Source of the DNA: JANLQX01 sp043775075
GTDB lineage: Bacteria; Actinomycetota; Acidimicrobiia; Acidimicrobiales; JANYDT01
Reading direction: 5' to 3'
Length of the DNA: 20,176 bases
Assembly (NCBI GenBank): GCA_043775075.1
Contig: JAYVSS010000214.1
Coordinates: forward strand, 1 to 20,176
In this document: in pieces, positions 7,414-13,728 of the stretch
Numbering within the stretch: the stretch's first letter is position 1
How the letters are laid out: each line of letters starts with the position of its first letter
Translations under genes and position numbers: made by a program
The notes under the pieces: generated by a model
What the model saw: only the letters and a program-made list of their open reading frames with translations
The model's database searches: none
Told to the model about the DNA's origin: nothing

Positions 7414-8199
7414 ATGAGCCGAACACTTGCCGACCTTCGAGCGGAGATCGATTCGTGCGATCGCCAACTCCTTGAAGTCCTCGCCCGACGCTTCGCCGCC
7501 GTGCATGAAGTCGCTGAACTCAAGGGGTCGTCGGCCACGCAGGTGATCGCTCCTGAGCGAGTGCGTGAGGTACTCGCCACCCGAGCGGCCTGGGGCCAGG
7601 AGCTGGGTATCGACGCCCGGTTCGCCGACCTCTTCTTTCGGCTGTTGCTGGGGGAGGCGCACCGGGTTGAAGCCGTCTCGATGCGGGCGTCTGGCGATCA
7701 GCCCCTCGTCACCCTCGATCCGCCGGAGACGGCGTTGCAGACGGCGGCGTGTCGAATTGATCACGTGAGTGTCGTGGTGAACAATCTCCACGACGCGACG
7801 AAGTGGTTCGTGCAAGGCCTGGGCTTTTCCATTCTCGAACCGCGTACCGAGCACCCGGATCACCAGGGACTGCATTGCGCCGTCATTGACGCTGGCGGAG
7901 TGACACTCGTGCTGGTCGAATCGGCCACCGATCGTCCCGGCGGGCCACTCCCCATCGGCGTCCACCATCTCGCCGTTGAAGTCCTCAACGCGGCCTATCT
8001 TCACGACGACTTTGTCGCCCGGAACACCGCCGTGCAAACCGACGTGATGGCCAAGGACGACGGGTTGGAGCGGTTCTTCACCGTGCGCGATTCGTCGAGT
8101 GGTCTGCAGCTCGGGTTCGTATCCCGGGTGGGTGAGCGCAGTGTGTTCGATGGTGGTGATGTGGCGTCGCTCAGTGCCGCCATCGACGACTTGAGCTGA
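7414..8199 (+). CDS. Chorismate mutase (AroQ type) fused to a VOC/HPPD-like domain
   Basis: A 261-aa two-domain protein. Residues 5-87 are an AroQ chorismate mutase (chorismate to prephenate): aligned without gaps to the E. coli P-protein domain at offset -2, Arg9, Arg26, Lys37 and Arg49 match catalytic Arg11, Arg28, Lys39 and Arg51; Glu86 replaces Gln88 (yeast mutase also has Glu there) and Ala82 replaces Ser84. Residues about 114-237 are a VOC domain: IDHVSVVVNNLHDATKWF, then DHQGLHCAVIDAGG, GVHHLAVEV and a final strand GLQLGFVSR. His117 and His184/185 are at metal-ligand positions of HPPD and methylmalonyl-CoA epimerase, but the expected last-strand Glu is not there. The ATG at 7414 gives a canonical mutase N-terminus. 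A D-2-hydroxyacid dehydrogenase follows after 53 bp. The combined function is unknown to me. Confidence 0.85.
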   Translation: MSRTLADLRAEIDSCDRQLLEVLARRFAAVHEVAELKGSSATQVIAPERVREVLATRAAWGQELGIDARFADLFFRLLLGEAHRVEAVSMRASGDQPLVTLDPPETALQTAACRIDHVSVVVNNLHDATKWFVQGLGFSILEPRTEHPDHQGLHCAVIDAGGVTLVLVESATDRPGGPLPIGVHHLAVEVLNAAYLHDDFVARNTAVQTDVMAKDDGLERFFTVRDSSSGLQLGFVSRVGERSVFDGGDVASLSAAIDDLS

Positions 8200-8252
8200 G
8201 CTCGGCGGGGGACCGGCGTGAGCTGGACACAGGCATGCACTAAGAAGCTTTC

Positions 8253-9167
8253 ATGCATGTTTGGCTGCCTCATCGTGACGTCGAAACCCGTATGGGCGGC
8301 TTGCCTCCCGGGGTGACAGCTGAGGTGTGGGACGGCTCGGACACCGTGCCGAGCGATCGCACGCGGGTGGAAGCGCTCATCGTCCCGCTCATCGCTGGAG
8401 AAACCGCTCGCCTCCATGAGGTGGTCAAGACCCTCCCCAATTTGCGATTCATGCAATCGCTCTACGCCGGGGTGGATTGGATCACTCCCACCGTGCCGCC
8501 CGGAGTGGCGCTGGCCAATACCGGCGAAGCGAATGCCAAGCCCGTCGCGGAATGGGTCGTCGCCATGCTGCTTAGCCACCTGCGTGAGCTCCCCCGTTTT
8601 GCCGCCGACCAGCGTGACCGTCTCTGGCGTCGGGCGCTCACGGACACGCTGGCGTACAAACGGGTCACGATCCTCGGAAACGGCCCGATCAGCCGAGCGC
8701 TTCGCGCCATGCTTCTGACCTTCGGCGCTGAGGTCACCGTATTCGCCCGTACCGCCCGAACCGGCGTGCGGGCCATCGACGAACTCTGCACCGAGCTTCC
8801 CACCACCGACATCCTGGTCGCCCTGACCCCACTGACCGACGCTACCCGCGGCCTGGTCAGCGCCGAAGTGCTCGCCCAACTCTCCAACGGAGCGATCGTG
8901 GTGAACGCCGCCCGCGGCCCGGTGGTCGACACCGACGCCCTCCTCGACGAACTGCAAAACCGTCGACTCCACGCGATTCTCGACGTAACCGATCCCGAGC
9001 CGCTGCCCGCCGACCATCCCCTGTGGGATGCCCCGCAATGCACTATCACGCCCCATTTCGCCGGAGCCACCACTCGATATTTCGACAACGTGTACCCGCT
9101 TATTCGTACCCAGTTGGTCCACCTTGTCGCCGGGGAGTCGCCTCGTAACCTGGTCGAAACCGTTTAG
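8253..9167 (+). CDS. D-isomer-specific 2-hydroxyacid dehydrogenase family protein
   Basis: Predicted NAD(P)H-dependent reduction of a 2-oxoacid to a D-2-hydroxyacid, or the reverse. The 304-aa protein has the family catalytic triad: Arg221 (NAARGPVVDTDAL), Glu249 (DVTDPEPLPADHPLW) and His268 (ITPHFAGAT), and the substrate-domain motif QSLYAGVDW. The nucleotide loop reads GNGPIS (142-147) where GxGxxG is usual, so the third Gly is Ser. Length is slightly short for the family (310-330). The second ATG of the locus (8253) was chosen because MHVWLP starts the first beta strand. It follows the chorismate mutase-VOC gene by 53 bp on the same strand, suggesting an operon and perhaps an aromatic 2-oxoacid substrate; this is inference. 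Confidence 0.9.
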   Translation: MHVWLPHRDVETRMGGLPPGVTAEVWDGSDTVPSDRTRVEALIVPLIAGETARLHEVVKTLPNLRFMQSLYAGVDWITPTVPPGVALANTGEANAKPVAEWVVAMLLSHLRELPRFAADQRDRLWRRALTDTLAYKRVTILGNGPISRALRAMLLTFGAEVTVFARTARTGVRAIDELCTELPTTDILVALTPLTDATRGLVSAEVLAQLSNGAIVVNAARGPVVDTDALLDELQNRRLHAILDVTDPEPLPADHPLWDAPQCTITPHFAGATTRYFDNVYPLIRTQLVHLVAGESPRNLVETV

Positions 9168-9198
9168 CTCAGTAGAACTCTTGGTCGCTGAGGGTACC

Positions 9199-9290
9199 CC
9201 CGGCTGGTCACTAGGCGTGACCATCGTCACGGCCAAATCGTCGCCTCTTGGCCTGGGACGTCCCTAGATTTCACCTTGTCACCAGCCGGG
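9199..9290. repeat. Inverted repeat flanking the promoter region of the thiolase gene
   Basis: In the 163-bp gap before the thiolase gene, CCCGGCTGGTCACTAGG (9199-9215) recurs inverted at 9274-9290 with 15 of 17 positions matching, the outer ten exactly. The left arm also overlaps a smaller palindrome GGTCAC-TAGGC-GTGACC (9206-9222). The arms could be two binding sites for one regulator or a long-range stem in the leader RNA. No promoter boxes are clear. Confidence 0.4.
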
Positions 9291-9330
9291 ATCGCTGCTC
9301 CCCGGTCGAGTTTGTTGAGGACCGTTCCCC

Positions 9331-10539
9331 ATGCCCGAAGCTGTCATTGTCGCCACCGCTCGCTCCCCCATCGGTCGGGCGTTCAAGGGTTCCCTTGTCG
9401 ATATGCGTCCCGACGACCTCGCCTCCCAGATGGTGCGTGCGGTGCTGTCCAAGGTGCCCGCCCTGCCACTGAGCGAGATTGAGGACTTGATGCTCGGTTG
9501 TGGCCTTCCGGGCGGCGAGCAGGGGTTCAATATGGCGCGCGTCGTCAGTGTTCTGGCCGGGCTTCCCGACACCGCAGGAACGACGGTAAACCGCTACTGC
9601 GCAGCATCGTTACAGACCCTGCGGATGGCCGCCCATGCCATCAAGGCGGGCGAGGGCGACGCTTACATTGCTGCCGGCGTGGAGTGCGTGAGCCGGTTCG
9701 TGAAGGGGAGCTCGGACACCTTGGCGGACACGGAGAATCCGGCGTTCAACGAAGCCCGGACCCGTTCGTCGGCGCGGTCGGCGGCCGGAGCGCCCCCATG
9801 GCGGCCCGAATGGATGCCCGACGTGTATATCGCGATGGGGCAGACGGCGGAAAATGTGGCCCAAATGGAGGGGGTGTCACGGACCGAACAGGACCGCTTC
9901 GCCTTCGAATCACAGCAAAACACTGCCCGAGCGATCGCCACCGGCTTTTTTGATCTGGACATCACCCCGGTGACCCTGCCCGACGGCACGGTGATGAGCA
10001 CGGACGATGGTCCCCGCCCGGATACCACTCTCGACGGACTGGGCCAGCTTCGTCCGGCCTTTCGTCCCGACGGTTCCGTTACTGCCGGCAACTCGTGCCC
10101 GCTCAACGATGGTGCGGCGGCGATTGTGGTCATGAGCGACGTTCGCGCCCGTGAGTTGGGTCTCACCCCGTTGGCCCGGATCGTGGCGTCGGCGGTCACC
10201 GGAATCAACCCGGAGATCATGGGTCTTGGTCCGGTGGCGTCGTGTCGTCTCGCTCTGCAACGGGCGGGCATGACGATCGACGACATCGATTTGGTGGAGA
10301 TCAACGAGGCCTTCGCCGCCCAGGTGCTGCCGTCGATGCGCCACCTGAACATCGGTCGGGAGAAGATCAACATCCACGGTGGCGCCATCTCCCTTGGTCA
10401 TCCATTCGGCATGACCGGCGCCCGAATTATGACGACGCTGCTCAATTCGTTATTGGTCACGGATAAGACGGTGGGGATGGAGTCGATGTGCGTGGGGGGC
10501 GGTCAGGGCATGGCGATGATTGTGGAGCGGCTGAGTTGA
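9331..10539 (+). CDS. Acetyl-CoA C-acyltransferase (thiolase)
   Basis: Thiolytic cleavage of 3-oxoacyl-CoA to acetyl-CoA and shortened acyl-CoA, or acetoacetyl-CoA synthesis. The 402-aa protein has all thiolase residues: nucleophile Cys90 in TVNRYCAASLQTLRMA, NEAFA near residue 330, His357 in GGAISLGHPFGMTGARI and acid/base Cys387 in MCVGGGQGMAMIVERL. Length is typical. ATG at 9331 follows TTGAGGACC, an acceptable ribosome-binding site, and MPEAVIVATARSPIGRAFKG is the standard N-terminus. It probably completes beta-oxidation with the acyl-CoA genes at the left of the window, although it is not next to a FadB-type partner. Its last 33 bp are duplicated downstream (see repeat). Degradative versus biosynthetic type is not resolved. 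Confidence 0.94.
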   Translation: MPEAVIVATARSPIGRAFKGSLVDMRPDDLASQMVRAVLSKVPALPLSEIEDLMLGCGLPGGEQGFNMARVVSVLAGLPDTAGTTVNRYCAASLQTLRMAAHAIKAGEGDAYIAAGVECVSRFVKGSSDTLADTENPAFNEARTRSSARSAAGAPPWRPEWMPDVYIAMGQTAENVAQMEGVSRTEQDRFAFESQQNTARAIATGFFDLDITPVTLPDGTVMSTDDGPRPDTTLDGLGQLRPAFRPDGSVTAGNSCPLNDGAAAIVVMSDVRARELGLTPLARIVASAVTGINPEIMGLGPVASCRLALQRAGMTIDDIDLVEINEAFAAQVLPSMRHLNIGREKINIHGGAISLGHPFGMTGARIMTTLLNSLLVTDKTVGMESMCVGGGQGMAMIVERLS

Positions 10540-10595
10540 GTCTGGCGACGGTGTCACGGCATGGCGATGATTGTGGAGCGGCTGAGTTGAGTCTG
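10507..10595 (+). repeat. 38-bp direct repeat of the thiolase 3' end
   Basis: Positions 10507-10544 and 10558-10595 are identical over 38 bp, offset by 51 bp with a 13-nt unique spacer. The first copy encodes the last residues of the thiolase (MAMIVERLS), its TGA and five bases beyond; the second is a non-coding copy between thiolase and purA, ending 36 bp before the purA ATG. The offset is a multiple of three. This looks like a recent local duplication, or an assembly artefact at a short repeat. Confidence 0.9.
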
Positions 10596-10631
10596 ATCTC
10601 CTAGGATTCGTCTTTTACAAGGAGCAATCAC

Positions 10632-11906
10632 ATGCCGGGAACGGTCGTTGTTGGGACCCAGTGGGGCGACGAGGGAAAGGCCAAAGTCGTCGATCTCCTG
10701 AGCGAAGCGGCCGATGTGGTGGTGCGGTATCAGGGTGGCCACAACGCCGGGCACACGGTGGTGGTGGGCGACAAGAAGTTCGCGTTCCGCCTGACCCCAT
10801 CGGGGATTCTGTATCCGCACCTAACGCCGATCATCGGTAATGGGGTGGTACTCCACCTCCCAACGTTGTTCGGTGAGCTGGACATGCTTACTGCCGCCGA
10901 TATCGACGTTGCCCGATTGCGGATCAGCACCAATGCGCATCTGATCATGCCGTGGCATATCCAGCTGGACATATTGAGCGAAGCCCGACGAGGCGAAAAG
11001 GCGCTCGGTACGACCAAGAATGGCATCGGCCCGGCGTATGTGGACAAGGTGGGGCGCGAAGGAATTCGAGTGCAGGACTTACTGGCGCCGGAGCGTTTTC
11101 GTGAACGGCTGAGGTATGCCGTCTTGGAAAAGAACCTGATCCTGACCAAGGTGTACGACGCCGATCCAATCAATGAGCAACACATTCTTGATCAGTTTCT
11201 CGACGAGTTCGCCCCTCGTATCGCCCCGATGGTGGCGGACACCGTCGATCTGATACACCGCGCTCTTAGCAAACAACAAGAGGTCTTGTTCGAAGGGGCG
11301 CAGGCCACGTTCCTCGATATCGATCACGGCACCTATCCGTTTGTCACGTCGTCCAATCCGGTGGCCGGAGCAGCCTGCGCCGGAGCGGGGGTTGGCCCCC
11401 GGGACTTGACTCGGATCGTGGGTATTGCCAAGGCCTATGTCACCCGCGTCGGCGCCGGACCGTTCCCTACTGAGCTCCACGACGATATCGGCAACGACAT
11501 CATCGAACGTGGTCAGGAATTCGGCACGGTAACCGGTCGTCGGCGGCGGGCGGGCTGGTTCGACGCGGTGATGATGCGCCAAGCAGTGCGTCTGAACTCG
11601 CTGACTGAACTCGCCGTTATGAAGCTCGACATCCTCGATCCATTACCCACCGTCAAGATCTGCGTGGCCTACGACATTGATGGTGTCCGTCACGATTTCT
11701 TGCCGTCTGATCTTTCGCTCTTCGCTCGTGCCGTCCCCGTCTATGAAGAACTCCCCGGCTGGCTCACCGACACCTCGGCGTGCCGTGCCGCCGACGAACT
11801 CCCAATCAACGCGAGGTCGTTCCTTCGGCGTCTTGAGGAGACAAGCAACGTGCACGTAGCAATGCTCGGGATCGGTCCGGCACGCGATCAGATGGTCTCG
11901 CTGTGA
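10632..11906 (+). CDS. purA: Adenylosuccinate synthetase
   Basis: Joins IMP and aspartate with GTP hydrolysis to make adenylosuccinate, the first committed step to AMP, in the cytoplasm. The 424-aa protein has catalytic Asp13 (TQWGDEGK) and His41 (GGHNAGH), DHGTYPFVTSSN (231-242), RVGAGPFPTEL (272-282) and VTGRRRRAGWFDAV. Strong ribosome-binding site AAGGAG (10619-10624) before the ATG. Oddities: the invariant GDEGKGK loop reads GDEGKAK (Ala17), TTGRGIGP reads TTKNGIGP (Lys129-Asn130) and the EG(A/S)QGT loop reads EGAQATF (Ala225). The rest is close to consensus, so it is probably active. Its stop overlaps the purB start (GTGA), giving a two-gene operon for IMP to AMP. Confidence 0.96.
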   Translation: MPGTVVVGTQWGDEGKAKVVDLLSEAADVVVRYQGGHNAGHTVVVGDKKFAFRLTPSGILYPHLTPIIGNGVVLHLPTLFGELDMLTAADIDVARLRISTNAHLIMPWHIQLDILSEARRGEKALGTTKNGIGPAYVDKVGREGIRVQDLLAPERFRERLRYAVLEKNLILTKVYDADPINEQHILDQFLDEFAPRIAPMVADTVDLIHRALSKQQEVLFEGAQATFLDIDHGTYPFVTSSNPVAGAACAGAGVGPRDLTRIVGIAKAYVTRVGAGPFPTELHDDIGNDIIERGQEFGTVTGRRRRAGWFDAVMMRQAVRLNSLTELAVMKLDILDPLPTVKICVAYDIDGVRHDFLPSDLSLFARAVPVYEELPGWLTDTSACRAADELPINARSFLRRLEETSNVHVAMLGIGPARDQMVSL

Positions 11907-13198
11907 TCGATCGGTACTCGCTTCCAGAAATGTCGGTCATTTGGACCGACGACGCCAAGATCGCCCGTTGGCTCGAAGTCGAGCTGCTGGCCACGGAAGC
12001 CCACGTTGAACTCGGTGTGGTGTCGGCGGCGGACGCTCTCCAGTGCCGAGTGAAGGCTCGGGTAAGCGCGGCGGAAGTGGAGGAGCGTGAGCGGGTGACC
12101 GATCACGATGTTGCTGCGTTCGTCGATATCGTACAGTCCTCTATCGGTTTCCCGTCGGGAGCGTGGATTCACTACGGACTTACGTCGACCGACGTTGTGG
12201 ACACGGCGCTCTGCCTGGCCCTCACCGAATCCGCCGATCTTCTGATCGCCTCGTCCACGGATTTGATCCGTTCGCTGCAGCGAAGAAGTGCAGAGTTTGC
12301 CACCACTCCATGCATGGGCCGAACTCATGGCATTCACGCCGAACCCACGACGTTCGGCACGAAGCTGGCGCTCTGGGCCCTCGCCGTCGACCGTGATCGC
12401 ACCCGGCTGCGGCGAGCGCGCGAAGCAATCGCCGTGGGAAAACTCAGCGGAGCGGTCGGAACATTCTCGAACATTGATCCGTTCGTAGAATCGTATGTGT
12501 GCAGACGTTTGGGTCTCACGCCCGTGCCGGCGACGCAAGTGGTCGCCCGAGACCGTCACGCCGAATTTCTCGGAGCCTGTGCGTCGGTCGGGTCGACGAT
12601 CGAAACGATCTCAGTCGAAATTCGCCACCTGCAACGGACCGAAGTTCGAGAGGTGCGCGAACCGTTTCGTTCCGGACAAAAGGGCAGCTCGGCCATGCCC
12701 CACAAACGCAATCCAATCACCGTTGAACGCCTTACGGGTTTGGCGAGGATTTTGCGGGCCAACTTGATGGCCGGGCTGGAAAACGTGGCGCTCTGGCATG
12801 AGCGCGATATTTCGCATTCCTCGGTTGAGCGGGTCATTCTTCCCGATCAGTGTCTGCTTACCCACTACATGTTGACGAAGACCAAGAGCGTCATCGACGG
12901 TCTCCACGTGGACGTCAAACGGATGCGAACGAATATCGATGCATCGTTTGGGCTGGTGTTTAGTCAATCGGTATTGCTGGCGATGGTGGCCGGAGGCATG
13001 GGCCGCGATGAGGCGTACCGGATCGTCCAGGAATTGGCTATGCGGGCCTGGGACGAGGAGACCTCGTTCCGTTCGCTCCTGGCTGCTGACGACCGAGTGA
13101 CGCTGGGCGATGAGGCATTAGACCGGGCGTTCGACCTCGGACGCGTCTTGCGCCACGCCAACCTCACGGTTGACGCAGCGCAAGCGATCGTGCTCTAA
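11903..13198 (+). CDS. purB: Adenylosuccinate lyase
   Basis: Releases fumarate from adenylosuccinate to give AMP, and from SAICAR in IMP synthesis. The 431-aa protein belongs to the aspartase/fumarase superfamily: HYGLTSTDVVDTA (90-102), GRTHGIHAEPTTFG with the catalytic-site His142, and the signature GSSAMPHKRNP (261-271) containing the flexible-loop catalytic Ser. Glu and Arg residues in LWHERDISHSS are also conserved. Translation starts at GTG (11903), overlapping the purA stop by four bases, so the two enzymes of the AMP branch are coupled. IDRYSLPEMSVIWTD is the normal N-terminus, which fixes the start. It is followed by a hairpin and a convergent gene, so the operon probably ends here. 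Confidence 0.96.
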   Translation: MIDRYSLPEMSVIWTDDAKIARWLEVELLATEAHVELGVVSAADALQCRVKARVSAAEVEERERVTDHDVAAFVDIVQSSIGFPSGAWIHYGLTSTDVVDTALCLALTESADLLIASSTDLIRSLQRRSAEFATTPCMGRTHGIHAEPTTFGTKLALWALAVDRDRTRLRRAREAIAVGKLSGAVGTFSNIDPFVESYVCRRLGLTPVPATQVVARDRHAEFLGACASVGSTIETISVEIRHLQRTEVREVREPFRSGQKGSSAMPHKRNPITVERLTGLARILRANLMAGLENVALWHERDISHSSVERVILPDQCLLTHYMLTKTKSVIDGLHVDVKRMRTNIDASFGLVFSQSVLLAMVAGGMGRDEAYRIVQELAMRAWDEETSFRSLLAADDRVTLGDEALDRAFDLGRVLRHANLTVDAAQAIVL

Positions 13199-13206
13199 CG
13201 GTTTCG

Positions 13207-13234
13207 CCCTCCCCCTCGACGAATCGAGGGAGGG
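13207..13234. terminator. Hairpin between convergent purB and the basic coiled-coil gene
   Basis: CCCTCGA-CGAA-TCGAGGG (13213-13230) is a perfect 7-bp stem with a 4-nt loop; an outer CCCT/AGGG pair extends it past a 2-nt bulge. It lies 8 bp after the purB stop and directly before the stop of the opposite gene, the right place for a bidirectional terminator, though no T-run follows on either side. Confidence 0.55.
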
Positions 13235-13235
13235 A

Positions 13236-13649
13236 TTACATGCTGCGGCGAATGCCGGCAGCCTTCAGAACTGCGGCTTCAACGCCGAGTTCGCGCCACG
13301 AGGCGTAGTTGATTCCCTTGCGCTCACTGAAATCCAGCGCCTCGGCAACAAATGCTTCTTCGAGTTCCGCCAAATCAACCCCGGCTTCGAGCGAGTTGAG
13401 CTCGTTTTGCAAATCGGTTCGCTCCTGAATCAGCAGCAACCGATCCATGGCCCCGGCCTCTTCGATTTCGGCGTCGATAACGGCCAGTCGCTTGGCGATC
13501 GAATCGGGTGTGCGCTTGCGTCCTCGCTTCGGTTTGTGGGCTTCGAGTGCCTCGAGATAGTTACGCACCGCTCGGCCCTGAGAGCGACCTGCGGCCAAGG
13601 CTTCCTTGTGTTCTTCGGACATTGACTTTTTCTTTGTTTTCGCAGCCAT
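13236..13649 (-). CDS. Hypothetical basic coiled-coil protein
   Basis: Function not recognised. The 137-aa protein has a Lys-rich N-terminus (AAKTKKKSMSEEHKEAL), a basic AT-hook-like patch KPKRGRKRTP (about 39-48), a charged helical region likely to form a coiled coil (about 50-105), and a C-terminal block INYASWRELGVEAAVLKAAGI that looks conserved and compact. The layout suggests a small DNA- or RNA-associated protein, but this is inference. ATG at 13647-13649 starts the Lys-rich segment; the ribosome-binding site is weak (GGTGA close to the start). It lies downstream of lon on the same strand behind a large hairpin, and converges on purB. Confidence 0.8.
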   Translation of the reverse strand: MAAKTKKKSMSEEHKEALAAGRSQGRAVRNYLEALEAHKPKRGRKRTPDSIAKRLAVIDAEIEEAGAMDRLLLIQERTDLQNELNSLEAGVDLAELEEAFVAEALDFSERKGINYASWRELGVEAAVLKAAGIRRSM

Positions 13650-13672
13650 TTCACCATTGTTGCAGACGTAAT

Positions 13673-13719
13673 GGCGGAAAGGAAACTCTCCGGATTTTCA
13701 CCGGTATTTCCTCTCCGCC
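13673..13719 (-). terminator. Large hairpin downstream of lon
   Basis: GGCGGAAAGGAAA (13673-13685) pairs with TTTCCTCTCCGCC (13707-13719): 13 bp with one mismatch. The 21-nt loop holds a nested CCGG...CCGG stem. It starts 10 bp beyond the lon stop and ends 23 bp before the next start on the same strand. There is no T-run, so it may be a terminator, an mRNA-stabilising structure, or a control element for the downstream gene. Confidence 0.5.
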
Positions 13720-13728
13720 ACCCATCCT

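Noticed and set aside
8001..9236. 411-codon minus-strand open frame opposite the hydroxyacid dehydrogenase
   Set aside because: Gly/His/Arg-rich shadow of a gene with an intact catalytic triad.
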